Positions 11,590-23,869 of a stretch of 64,000 nucleotides of DNA are shown one piece after another. Location of the stretch: positions 74,808,724 to 74,872,723 of the forward strand of contig NC_134846.1 in NCBI RefSeq assembly GCF_965363235.1. Direction: 5' to 3'. How positions within the stretch are numbered: position 1 is the first letter of the stretch; every line of letters begins with the position of its first letter. The translations under genes were made by a program, and so were the position numbers. The notes beneath the pieces were generated by a model, which ran no database searches, was not told the origin of the DNA, and was given only the letters and a program-made list of their open reading frames with translations. Source of the DNA: Mytilus galloprovincialis (lineage: Eukaryota; Mollusca; Bivalvia; Mytilida; Mytilidae).

Positions 11590-11870
11590 AAGTAAAGTTA
11601 CATACAAAGATTTTCTGGTCAGATCAATGTCTGAAAAACTACTTGATTGAAAGAAAACATTCCCCACTATGTCTAGTAACTCCACGACGTGAACCGACGG
11701 AGTAAGCCTAATGTATAGCTATAATAGGGTTCAATCAATTTGTGTTGAAACTATGATATTTTCAAAACGTAGTGAAACATAGTTCACGGCTGGAATATAA
11801 AATGAGAAAGAAAACAAATAGACAATGTCAAAGGGCCTATACACGCAAAGGTTGAAATGCAAAAATACAG
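10988..11870 (+). repeat. 857-bp tandem duplication, copy 2 (883 bp)
   Basis: Second copy of 10131-10987. It is 26 bases longer because of its microsatellite (11503-11586). Near-perfect identity implies a very recent duplication or an assembly join of two alleles. Confidence 0.95.
11503..11586 (+). repeat. (AC)n(AT)n microsatellite, longer allele
   Basis: Same compound AC/AT tract as 10646-10703, expanded mainly in the AT part. Confidence 0.95.
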
Positions 11871-12475
11871 AGACAAACTTCGGTCTCCGATCGGTCGGGT
11901 CAAACAAATACTTGAAAATTATTATGTGTTGCTTCTCTGAAGTATGCGATATTTATGAATAAGCCGCATAACAACTGGTCAGTTCAGAGTCCGAGTAGAG
12001 TAACGTTTTTTTCCTGCAGACTTGCGGTTACCTTATGTGAACAAGCACCGGTTAAAACCCCGACTCAACGTGATGGTTAAGTTCAAAGCAAGGCTCTTAT
12101 TCATATCACAACTGAAAATGTTCTCGTCCCGTGATTATTTCCAATGGACATTAACCACCAACCCAACCATCCATCATCTCAATGAAATGACTTACAAACA
12201 GTTTCCAGATTTTCTTAGCAATTTGTTTACACACTATAGATTTATGCAAATTTTTCATGACTTTAGAGCACGTTGAATTTTTAGATTTTCTTCTTTTGAA
12301 AAGAAAAGACATGATTAGTTTCCGGAAATTTGTATACCATGTACGATTTTGATATTTTCAAACATTTAAATGATATCGATTTATTATTGTTTACATGGGA
12401 AACGAGTTTTGATACGTGTTCTTTATTTATTAGATCGGAATAATCATAAGGATCATACACTGCAGATTATTAAAA
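11871..12475 (+). promoter_or_regulatory. Upstream region of the canopy-like gene
   Basis: Holds whatever promoter and 5' UTR drive the gene starting at 12476. No TATA box or initiator can be assigned with confidence. An open frame at 12022-12276 has no recognisable motif and ends before the gene. Transcript 5' ends would be needed to place the start. Confidence 0.25.
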
Positions 12476-15400
12476 ATGAATGTCTTAAATGCTCTGTTGT
12501 TGTTTTCTAGCATTCTTTTAGTAGTATCAGGAAATAAGAAAGAAGAGGAATTGTCAAAAGGTAAGTAAAGTTCTGATAATGTATGGTTTCAATTGTGTCT
12601 GATAATTGAATGTATAGATCCATTATTATAACAGTTATTGTATGATGACATTGTTGACGTAATACATTATTTTTGTAATTTTAATGGTTTGGCAAATAAA
12701 AACGGACTGTGCAAGGACTGATGTTCTTAGCAGATTTATTCTGACATCCTTTTAATTTTATATATAGATGGACGTACATACGGTACATTTACATATTATA
12801 ATAAATGTGTGTCTTATTGTTTGTTGTGTCTCACTATGTTATTTGCTAGTCTGACATCCTAACCCAGTTTTATACTTCGTCGACAGGATACTGGCAGTGT
12901 TGGCAATCACTGAGTCAGGACCCAGGCTTCTTTATGTGTATCCCATTGACGACTCTTTTAAATAGATTTTATAATAAAAGATATAGTCTATTCTTTTATT
13001 ATACATTATGAGTAAGAAACATGCATTTGGTATTTAATATTTTTCATTCAGCTGTGTTTTTTTTAAATTTTAGATGTAGTATGTGCTGGATGCGAAGCCG
13101 TTTCGAAAGGTGAGTTAAATAGTCAAATGTCCATTCAACCTATGAGTTGGTGCTTAGTGGGGACATGTTCTTTTTTTTTTTAATGAATTGCTTGATTCTT
13201 ATAGTCTTGAAAAAAAAACTTTGGTTCAATAGTTTAGAAGACTAGTGAGAGAGAAAAAAATACCCGCCCCACTTGCATGATAAATAAATAGCGCATTTCT
13301 TAATGGTCCTAACTGAATAGAAAAAGTTCCCGCAATTTTTTGCTTAAACAACATGACTTTATTGATAAGATGTCCACATTGTCATTGATGTAATAATATC
13401 TATTTATTTAATGACAGTCTTTTAAGATCTTTTAACACTTACTTCTACTTTACACATTGATCGGTATATCTCGGTAACAATAGTCACAAACGTGCCATGC
13501 CAATAATACTCATGGGAATCTTGATGTCCAGAATGCTCGTTTTATTTTTTGACAAGAACCAATCTTGGAAATAATTGATTCTAAAGTTACAACTATGAAG
13601 TGCGAGCAATTAGGCATATCAAGTACAACATTTCCTGTACATGTAAATAATCCTATGTAATAGAATAATGGATGTTCTAGGAAAAATAAGAGCTGCATTG
13701 CTGTTGCTGAATTCCATGCATATAAATATAAAATTGTGACACGTCTGGGACTATTGCTCACTAGACACAATCTTGTTCACATGTCGTAACTTTAGATTTT
13801 TAGTTTTTAAACAATTCCATTATATAAAAAAAATGCTTATATTTGCTTTAAAAGCTTAAAAACTGAATTGTAAATCATATACAATATAGAGGTATGGTTT
13901 GATTGCCGATGAAACAATTTGGCTATCCATTTTAGACAAAAAGACAGAGCTGGAACCGTTATATGTCACCATATGACCATCGACAATTAACACAACCATA
14001 CCGTATAATAAACTATAAAAGGCAACGGGATGCAGAAATGTGGAACATTGAAAAGAAAAAAAATCTATGGCCTCATTTTATATTACATAAACTTTTAAAA
14101 ACATAGCAAAAACCAAGCAATGACAATCACAGACTCCTGGCTGTCGCATAGAAACGTTTTTTGGGACTTTAGGACCTTCAGACTCCATCCTGGCTACCCA
14201 TGTAAACGGTCACCAATTATAACCTTTAGTTTACGACTAACGATACCAGCAACAATTCATCACAAATTGACAATGTATCTAAGTAGAACTCTGTTCGACT
14301 TAAAACAATGAAAGTCTACAATCAGCAACCACCACCTAGTTGAAACCAGTTTGGGCCTGAATTAATACAAACCATAAAATAAGGAATCAAACATATGCAT
14401 CAATCATGAATCGCAACTTTCTTGTACATGTATAACATACAATAAGTCTGAGATCAGCAAATTCTCAAGTCTATGAAACGGAATGAGGAAATTAAATTTT
14501 ACGAAAACAGTTCGGTTACATTAACAATATTAGTAACTACTACGTGGACCTATCAGTTGAGTGCGAATTTTGTAATCAAACATCGTAATAATTAAATTAT
14601 TATGCCAGTGAATTCGTTCTTCTCATAGTTATATTACTAGATATTATGTATCGCTTTTGTTTGTATAAAATTTGGGCACATTCTTTGATATTATGTTTCC
14701 ATGAAGTCTCTACTGGTAAACTCTATGTCTCACAAGCTGACGATTTTTCTTAAAGAACTGTATAAATTATGTATCCAACTGTAATTTGTCAACTTCTAAA
14801 TATAGTCTTGTCATTATAGAACTTTCCAAACGATTGTCCTACGATTCTAAACAGAATTTGGAGAGAAAAGTACCAACAGTTTTACGAACAGTATGTGATG
14901 AAGATAATTTCAAAGATACAGAATTCAGCCCATCCAAAGTTAGAGCCGCATGTAGACAGCTTCTTAGTAAGTCAATAGGAAGCTTCTATTAATTCATAAA
15001 GTTTGTTGAAGTTTTCTCATACAGTTATAATAATTGCCTCCTGTCTTAAGAAATTACAACATTTGACTCTTTGCAATTATTTTAAGTAAAATTTATGAAA
15101 AGATTTCTTCTGGTGATTTTTTATTCCTATTTGAACAATTTTTATTTGTATACTATTTCATTGGAGTGTTAATGTTGATAGTATTGTATTAATTTGAATT
15201 GATTTTCATGTCAATAGAATTTAAGGTTTTCCTTTTGTTCCTCGATTGTATTTGCTATTTATCTCATCGGTTAGTAGATCAAACAACAAAGATAACGTAA
15301 TTGATGTTCTTATTGATTACGCTAAATCATACATCTGCTTATATCTATTTTGACCTTTTTTTAACTTTTTTTTTTTTTTTACAATTTTCCGTGTTTAATT

Positions 15401-16945
15401 CAGTTGTTCGTTGTGAAAAAAATAAATATGTAATATGTTATGTATACGCCGTGAAGTCTGGCTTATGATACGGATAAGAAACAATTCAAATGATTTAGAT
15501 ATTGGAGTTGGTATTTGTAACTTTAAAGAAGACAATTTAATTTCCATTTTTCAGAAAAGCAGAAGTCAGATATCACAACAGGCTTGGTGGAACATTACAG
15601 TAAGAGAAAACAGTCAGGGTCTTACTTAGATCTGTTACAGAAAATATGTATCGATGTTACTGGTGTTTGTGAACGTGACACAGAGACGGGAAAACCAGCG
15701 GTAGGTTCAAATTACATTTTTATGACGTATCCATGTAACTTCGAAATGTGGCTTACTTTAGTTTCTCTTTAAAAAGAATATTTAAGATTAAAAAAAACAA
15801 AAACAAAAAGTCTTTCTAGGCAACTTGAAAAGAATGCGGATTTCAGTGCATACGACATTTATAACAGAATAATAATTCATTGAGTACGCTGGAAAGTAAA
15901 GTTTTCGAAATCACATCACATTTTGCATAATCAAAACATGACCAGGTTTCTTTGTTTGCGACCAAAGTATCCTTTAAGCTTTGAAAAAATGTTTAAATTG
16001 AGATTAGAAATGGGGAATATTTCAAAGAGACAACAACCCGACCAAAGAGCAGAGTTGTACCTAGTTTAATAAATAACTCAATAGTCTATCTTGCTCTGTG
16101 CACAAGATATTGTCACAGTGGGAAAATGGTCAAAAAAATTCATTTTGAGACTTTTCGGACATTTTGTAGAAGATTTTGTTAAATCACTGTTTTGTTATAT
16201 TTGCAATATTTCACTAAGGGGTTTTGTTATTTTTATTGTGCAAGATTTAAGTCAAGTTTAGAAGATTAAGCTAATCTAATTTCATGTTTTAATTTGTTTT
16301 TCAATTAGCGACATTTTACTTCAAAATGATCTGTTATTCGTATATGACAAGCCAAACCTTTAATTCCATAAATAAGTCTGTATGTTCTATTGTTAATTAT
16401 TATCTATGTGTTAATTTTTCTGTAATCCCTTAATTGAATTTTCTCACTCATTTAGAGAAATATTTGTCAAGTCTATTCAAGTAGTTTTTGGTTTGTTATA
16501 TAAACTATGTTGTTATTTTAATGAGGCAGATTGGATTTAGTATAACACTGAGCAGTTCCAACCAGAGTCGTCTTTTGTTACAAGAGCTAGTCCCAGAGTT
16601 AGAGTCTGTACAGACTTGTCATACTGTTTATTGTGTGTGTGTGTTGTTCCAGGCCAACACACTTCCCAGTCACAGATACACCCAGAATCTATTTGTGACA
16701 TTGTGCTGCAGTTATTGTTAATGTATAATTGTGTTCTTATTTTATATTTAAAGGAGGGTAGAGTTATTTTTAATGACGAAAGCCAAGAGTTTGAGGTTAT
16801 AATGGGTGATAATGTACGAATGCCACAGCCGGTCATCAAGGAAAAGGATCTAAAATATTCACATGACAATATTGTAGTTGATGGAATACACTCAGAGTCA
16901 GTGAAACCATTAAAACCGACTATGGGAAGTCACGATGAACTTTAA
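12476..16945 (+). CDS. Canopy/MZB1-like saposin-fold ER protein with HDEL
   Basis: Spliced gene, exons 12476-12560, 13074-13109, 14820-14966, 15555-15700 and 16754-16945. All introns are GT-AG and the phases close to 201 residues. Residues 1-19 form a signal peptide (MNVLNALLLFSSILLVVSG). A CxxC (CAGC) follows, then cysteines in LRTVC, AACRQLL and KIC...TGVC, the spacing of the canopy/DUF3456 saposin-like fold. The tail ends SHDEL, an ER-retrieval signal. Known family members (CNPY2-4, MZB1/pERp1) are ER-lumenal co-chaperones helping fold receptors, integrins or immunoglobulin. Such a role here is inferred. The length suits MZB1 (about 190) and short canopies (about 180). The start is the first ATG giving a signal peptide. 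An alternative acceptor at 16669/16670 keeps frame and would add 28 residues. Which paralogue this is cannot be settled by eye. Confidence 0.8.
13890..14345 (+). repeat. Dispersed repeat family A inside intron 2 of the canopy-like gene
   Basis: Head gaggtatggtttgattgccg, then 'gatgaaaca', a 'taccgtataataaactataaaaggc' block and a late 'aaccaagcaatgacaatcaca' stretch, in the same order as 4912-5345. The open frame 14120-14311 lies in its tail. Confidence 0.55.
16005..16060 (+). repeat. Short dispersed repeat fragment in intron 4
   Basis: gaaatggggaatatttcaaa followed by gagacaacaacccgacc is the reverse complement of 'ggtcgggttgttgtctctttgacacattccccatttc' at 30985-31025. A truncated copy of the same repeat. 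Confidence 0.6.
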
Positions 16946-17620
16946 GATTTGACAGTTGTGAATTTAGAATATTTCAGAGTTATAATTTTATTTTAAACAA
17001 AGGCATTTAATCAAACAGACGAACTATAAAGTGCAATAATATAAGTTGGTATTCTAATGAAAATAATAAGTAAAATAACAACGGATATGAATGGGTTTCT
17101 GAAGTGTTTAATAGATTTTTTTTTTTTTTTTGTCCCTTAAGACATTCCAGGGTAAATATTTACGAAAAATAATGTTCTTATACGGACAAAATGTGTGTGC
17201 TTTTTCTTAGTTTAAAATCAATTAATGTGCATGTCAATTTTTTATATCACTATTGGACATGTACTAAAATATATCATTTATTTCAATGATCATGATTTTT
17301 TTTTAATTATAGAATGAAACAGTTATATCCATTCCAACGTTAACCACTATTTAGTAGTTTTGTTTTATTTAATATTCCTCCAAACCATTGAAATGTATTG
17401 AATTCACTATGCAATTTTATGTGATTAGACATTTATTTGTGATACATCGTTTTTGTTAAGTTTTGTATTTAATCTCTCACAGATTGTATACTTGAGTCTT
17501 CTATTTTCTAACTGCATTTTTGTAAATAATTTACATTTTTCTTACCAATATCTTTTGTACAACTTTTATACTTTATTAATAAAAATTTATCTGAGTATTT
17601 GCTTTGTCTGTTCTTAATTC
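16946..17620 (+). other. 3' UTR of the canopy-like gene
   Basis: AT-rich, non-coding, from the TAA to a canonical poly(A) signal at 17578-17583 followed within about 50 bases by an A-rich stretch. The true cleavage site is not visible from sequence alone. Confidence 0.5.
17578..17583 (+). terminator. Poly(A) signal aataaa
   Basis: The canonical hexamer in ctttattaataaaaatttat lies 633 bases after the stop codon of the canopy-like gene and is the best candidate for 3' end formation. Confidence 0.5.
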
Positions 17621-18489
17621 ATATAATTGTAAAAAAAAAAAAGAAAAAAAAAAGAGGAGAGTTTTGTTGACTCGAGAAAATAAAACACGGATACATGATG
17701 CCACTAGGTACTGATTTAGCAGTAGAGGTAATCATTGTATATACTTACACATGAACTCTATATATAAAAGTATAAGAATTACCACTTTTATTTTGTTTAT
17801 CCTTTTTAACCATATTCTCTTTCGAAGTAATATCTCAAGATGATAGAATACTGTTCTTTTTCGGGGACATTCAAAGCATGTGTGCTAAAGATAAACCATT
17901 TCAAATGGATGATACTAGTCAGTTTAAAATAACTTGACACTATTGTTTGTTGTCGGAGCTATATATCGTGTCCCATATGTCTTGGCAGCACAGACGGCAT
18001 CCACACAAATTTTCATGGATTAATATGTCCCACAATCATTACATGTTACTTTTCGAGTTGACGGAGTTGTCACGAACAGTGGCCGAGAACCCACGTTTAT
18101 GTAAAGAGTGTTGCTCAAAGTATCTATTGAACACCGGGACATTAACTATTGATCTAGTTCTGCATTGTACCATCTTTCTTTTAAGAATTCTTAAGTAATC
18201 CCTAACAATTTAAAAATTTTGAATGAAATTCAGCGAACGACTTAAATGGATTTTCATCTATTCTATTTTTCAGATTTTGTGCAATAGTATATTGCCTATT
18301 TTGCAGATTTGTGCCTCATTCTCGCTCTTCAATTCGAGCAGTTGTTGTTGTCTTCTTACATCCGATAAATGCATCCCAACACTTCTCTAGAGTATTTTTA
18401 CTTAACACGTTGACGTTCCATTCCGTATATGTTTATTGTCTGATTAAATGTTGAAAAGTTTTCCGGTAGTTCATAAATTAACTCATCAC
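17621..18489. other. No feature recognised
   Basis: Contains an 83-codon open frame (17947-18198) rich in His/Cys/Leu with no motif I know. No splice context supports it. AT-rich intergenic DNA otherwise. Confidence 0.35.
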
Positions 18490-18630
18490 AGGATTAAATT
18501 TTGTATTTATGCCAGACGCACGTTTCGTCTACAAAAGACTCATCAAAGTCGTTCGAATCCAAATAAGTTAAAAAGGCCAATTAATAAACGAAGTTGAAGA
18601 GCACTGAGGACCAAAATTCTTAAAAGTTTT
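18490..18630 (+). repeat. Dispersed repeat D, forward copy
   Basis: 'gccagacgcacgtttcgtct' and 'gttgaagagcactgaggacc' are characteristic. The reverse complement order (tccttagtgctgtacaattt ... cgtcactggtaagtcttgtg) is at 25725-25905. A non-coding dispersed family; the host class is unknown. Confidence 0.6.
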
Positions 18631-21600
18631 GTCAAATACAGAAAGATAGAAAAGCCTTAGTATTTCAAAAATTCAAAGTTTTGTAAACAGTTAATTTAAA
18701 AATATGACCATATCAATAATAATTCATGTCAGCACATCGTCTTCAATATCCGTTACAAAAATCCCATATTGAAATAATTTATTTTTGGTGTGTCTCTACC
18801 AGCATCTTATCGTACTGTTAAGATTTTGTAAACTTACATTACCTGCACTCCCTATTCAGTATTTTACATTATCATTCACATTTACCGCTTAGTTGTTTTG
18901 AAAAGCAGTCTTCATAGGGTTCTTGATTTAATATATTTTTTTTGCTTTTTGTTTCATGGGATTTGAACAAACAGGTTTCATTACCTACAACCCCGGTATG
19001 AAACGTTGGAACAAAACAATTCCACATAGATTCCAAATCAAGGACACTTCTGTCAAACTCCGAGGTATCTTCTGAGTCTATAGTTATATAAGGCCCTTTA
19101 TACTACCTGCATTTCTGCCCAAGTTACCTAATAAAATATGTTTTGCTGCTGCTTTCGTTGGTCTCAGTTCGCTTACCTTGATTCTATGTTACAATCACTA
19201 TTTAAACAATTTTTTATTATTGCAATATCCCATCTTTTCCAATAGCTTGGATATTATTTAATTCACTGTCCATTTTTGAAAAGAGTTAAAAAAAGTTAAA
19301 GTGGTAAATTGATTCTGTGACTGTGAACTAATACAGGTCTCATTTCCAATGGATATTTCCTTTCACATGTCTCGCTTGTGTGCAAAACTTTTAAGATTAC
19401 AAAGCAAATAGGTGTTAAAGATACTAATTTCAAAGGTGGAATCAATCGAAAGGTCACACATTTGACTGGATTAGTACAAAATGATATAAAATCATTTAAC
19501 TGTTTGTCAATAACAAGAATATATGCAAAAAGTAAAATAATTTAAGTACAGTTCTCCAGGAAAAATTCAAATCTGAAAGTCCCTTATCAAATGGCATAAT
19601 CAAAATCTCAAACAAATGAAAAACAACTATCATATTCATGGCATTCTTTATGTAGAAAATGATGAATAAAACCTTGTTTTGTAGCTAGCTAAACTCATTT
19701 ATATGACAGCCTCTTTTAATGCCTTTATATTGACAACAATATGTGAACAAAACAAACAGACATAATAGGCAAAAATGTTTAAAAAAAGGGACGCACAGTA
19801 AACATTGTGTTATAATCTTAATCACTATAAAACAAACAAATATGTCAACATAGACAAACAAAACGCCACATAGACAAACCACATAAGCAAAAATGAAAGA
19901 CAAGAATACAAAAAAGACCATAGCACAACCACACATTGACGGGATGCTTAATTACCAAGTCACGCTAAATGGTATTACCAAAAACATTGATTAAGCAGCA
20001 AAGGTTAATAATTTACAAAGACAAATACAATAATGTTATAACACGTAATAAAGGCGATAAACAACGTCAGTACATAGAATCTATACTTCAAGACCATCGT
20101 GTATTACTGGTGAAGTTGATACGGAATATTTATTACCGAGGTGAACATTTTTAGAAAAAGGATGAGGCACTGGTTCTGACACTTTTAAAAAGTTTCGATC
20201 AAGATAATGTTTGTCTAACTGGTTTAACAAGTGAACGAGTCCATCTGTCTTCTGCTGTGATGTTTGAACTCTATAAGTTTGTTTGCGATTGCTTAGCTCG
20301 GCAGACGATGATGATTTTTTTTTTATAAGTGAAGTTTTAAAAATAAATTAAGACTTAAGACTTTATTTGTGCATCAGTTTACATATCATCTAGTAAAGAG
20401 GTTTCAGTCTTGAAGTTTGCATTTATAACAGTGTGGTTTGAGTACAATATCAGTATCATTGCCATCGCTGTAAATTTACTGTACAACCGCATATCGGGAT
20501 CGTTGGTCGTTTTCAATGTCACGGAAGAAATTATTTATTGAAAGGAGACTATTTGCGATAAAAGGGGGTTGTAGTGTTCCATGTTGTCTCCGTATGAATC
20601 GGGCTGAGTTTATACTATGTAACCCATTTTTTCATTTTTCTATCTGTCTACGTTCTAAGAGCACATCTTTTGGTAACCCATTATTTTTATCTTCCCGATT
20701 CCGCATAAAGGGACTTCATGCCTACAACATGAAAGCCAACAAATACAGCTTTCAATATCTCTTAACTTGTTGCATATGAAATTTATCTTTTAGTTCAACA
20801 AGCTAACACTGAACAATTTCTTTTGATTCTTTTAACAATTATGATTAAATTATTATAGTACCGTTACGCTTTATGTACCATCAAATATTTCAAACTGTAT
20901 TTCGGCATCTGCCGAGGACAATAGTGTAATCGTCAAAGCATCCTCATCACATGCATTCCGAGATCAAAGCATCTCAACTGGACTGATCTTTAGGCTTGAG
21001 ATGATTTTCTCTCAATCAATTGATGACTTTTGAACAACAGTATACTACTTTATTTGAAGATGCTTTTATTCTGAATCTGAATTTTCAAATAAGATTCACG
21101 TTTTATTGACCAAAGATGAGTATGGAGAATATCTTTGTTTGTATCGAATTCTTCATTCTTATTACAAGTATATTTAGCCCTAAAAATATCCACATATATT
21201 GGACCTACTCTTTATATGGGGCGACTCAGAGTCCGGATCTAAATTTGAATATTTGTGTAAGTATACATTATCTGGGATGGAGATTCTTTGAATGACTTGA
21301 GCAATGCATAGGAGAAAATGTCAAATGGGAGAGAAATCTCTTTTCATAGCTAGACATTCATCTCTATATAATTTGGATCAGATGACATTAAATCCATGTG
21401 AATCACGCTTCAAGATAAAAATTGTGAATATAATGAATAACAGGAGACATTGGTCAATCAAAAAGAGACACTGCAACAGCTGAGAAAAAAAAATCACATC
21501 TTTTTACCACGTTAGTTAAAAGATATAAGAGAAAGAAATAAAATAACAAAAAAAAAAAACTCTGAGGAAAATTTTAAACGGAAAGTCAAATGGCCAAATC

Positions 21601-22107
21601 AAAAGCTCAACCACATCAAACGAATGAAAAAAACAAATGTAAAACCAAAACAAATTTTGGCTTTCAAATATTCGGCTTTGAGCGTTCGTGAGAAGGTAAT
21701 ACCAGAAAAACGCGTCAGAGGCATGCAATATATAAACGTGTTTTTTATGTTCTGAAGGAAAAAACATACATATATACCTGCATCAATAAAGGAAGTTATA
21801 AAGTTGACTACGAATAAAATTGGTCGGAAATATTATTCTATAAACTTTATCCTAACAAAAATTCTCACCAGACACTAATCATTTGTTGTTGTATTAAGGA
21901 TAAATTGATTATACACAGTGTATGACATACATACAGAAGCTGTACTTTACGGACCAAATTATCATAAAAGTAAAAAAATTCTGACTAAGTGAAAGATAAA
22001 GTAATATATACAAACGTTTTTGAAGGTGCTCAGTCTTTAGTGTTCTGTGTAGTGGTGTGTGGATTGGTTTATCTTTCGTCATCTTTCGTTTTTTTTTTTT
22101 TTTTTTG
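18631..22107. other. Intergenic, nothing firmly recognised
   Basis: AT-rich. Open frames at 19685-19936 (minus), 19969-20154, 20516-20779 and 21516-21767 (minus) show no conserved motif. A relic of coding sequence at about 20000-20290 is possible, because the composition is less AT-skewed there, but no family could be named. Confidence 0.35.
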
Positions 22108-22230
22108 TTATTTTTTGCAATGGCGTTTTCATTTAGTTTTACTTTTTGCAATGGCGTTTTCATTTAGTTTTACTTCTACTTATGAAATTAAAATGTCCCC
22201 TTGGTATCTTTTGTCTCTTTTTAATGTCTT
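22108..22230 (+). repeat. 31-bp tandem pair in an RT-tail-like segment
   Basis: 'tttttgcaatggcgttttca tttagttttac' occurs twice in tandem. It is followed by 'aaaatgtccccttggtatct', which resembles the terminal 'gactgtccctctggtatctt' of the RT family tails at 26430-26545 and 31860-32057. Confidence 0.6.
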
Positions 22231-22424
22231 TTTCGTTCATGATTGAACTTTCGTCTGCTAAATAACCTATGTGTAGTTCTTTTGGTCAAATTTATTTCCA
22301 TCTATGTGCTTATGAGTTTCCTCAACTGCGTACAGTAGACACCTTGTCCCCTTGTTTTAATCTGTATATGTTTAGTTCATGCATCATTGTAAATATAACG
22401 AAATTTGATGAGACTGTCAACAAA

Positions 22425-22560
22425 GTGAGAGGTTAAGCGCTATAAAACCAGGTTGAATCCACCATTTTCTATATTGAAAATGCCTGTACCAAGTCAGGAA
22501 TATGACAGTTCTTGTCCTTTCGATTTTTATGTGTTTTGTTATTTGATTTTGCCATGTGAT
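22425..22560 (+). repeat. Dispersed repeat B, copy 1
   Basis: 'gtgagaggttaagcgctata', 'aaaccaggttgaatccacca' and 'cctgtaccaagtcaggaata' occur in order. The same series is found at 25998-26100 and 62358-62460. Confidence 0.75.
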
Positions 22561-22639
22561 TATGGACTGTGAGTTCAGTTTTTTTGTGGTTTTACTTTTT
22601 AGTAGTCGATTTTTATAAGGATTTTACCAATTCAACACC

Positions 22640-23869
22640 GATGGTTAGATTCATAACGCTAAAGAAATAAAAGCAGAGTGTCATACTTGTGTGCTTAAAT
22701 GTGTCCAAGTAAATGTCCTGACAGATTGTATATTTCTCATGACAGTCAGAATTATAGCTTGGCATATATCATTGAAACGGCAAATATAATTAGTTACTTT
22801 AAGAAGGATTTCTTCTATGCTCTCGTTTCAATTTTTATGTTTCTTGATTCTACTCTTCCATCACGTAGGCCGTATAAGGGATAACACTACTCTTCCTTTT
22901 TTGTTTATTTGAAGCTATCTTAAGTATCATTTGTTTCAAAACATATTTGTATGATCCCTATTGGGAGCAGTATTTTTAACACTTTTTTTAAAATCCCATA
23001 GGAACTTTTTCCGTTAGACAAATAGTTAAATTTGAAAGATATATAGTGTGGGTGGTATTTGTATTTATTTACAGTGTATCGTTCTCTGTACATTTTGTGT
23101 ATTGTTCATTTTCCTGGAATTCATTAGTCAATATGAGTTTACAATTAACCTCTCTAAATGGGGTTTTCTCAACAATCTTTTTACTCCTATTTGCGTCTAA
23201 TACTTCAATTGTATTCTCTTTTGTTTCTGTCCATGATATCGTATAAAACTACTGGTATCTGCCCACTGATGACGCTGATGTATGAAGTGTGTCTTCTTTT
23301 CTACTTTCAAACTCGTTTGTTCTCCTCTTTTCTGATTGAATATCAATAGTAACATCTGATAAAAAAAGAGGTGAAGTATTTATTAATCTCTTTGTAATGT
23401 ACATGGTTCATCATTGCATGTTAGACATTAATGATCGTGCTTTCTTTTGTCATTCACCCTTAAATGCGACTGGCAATGCTTTCTGAAAATCTGAAATATT
23501 TCTGATGTTTGCCTGTAACGTTGTCGACTCTGTAATATATTGCTGTAGTTTTTATTGGCTCGAGCAATATTATTTACCTATATTTATATGCATTTTTTTT
23601 CATTTTAACTTTCTTTTCTTTTGGTATATGTATGACTTTGCTGTTCCGTGAGTTCTATATGTGCAGTTACAGAGTTATGGTGAACAGGTCCTAGATGTAA
23701 CATTAATAAAGATATATGTTTAACTTTAATAGTTCTATGTTGTAGACTGTACATATACATGTACATATTCTTTAACATCATTTACCAAGGACGAAATTTT
23801 ACAAAATCATAAATCTGTCCTTCTTTCTTTTGGTATCAACATCAAAGAAATGAAGAAAATTTATCTTCA
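22640..23869. other. No feature recognised
   Basis: AT- and T-rich intergenic DNA with short open frames (22699-22884, 23046-23246, 23158-23349) that lack motifs. It may be the 5' part of the RT element that becomes recognisable at 23870, but nothing proves it. Confidence 0.35.

Noticed and set aside
16651-16723. Extra canopy-like exon starting after ccag at 16652 (ANTLPSHRYTQN...)
   Set aside because: Reading it in the phase left by the previous exon ends in a stop without HDEL, and no donor follows; the 16754 acceptor gives a complete protein.
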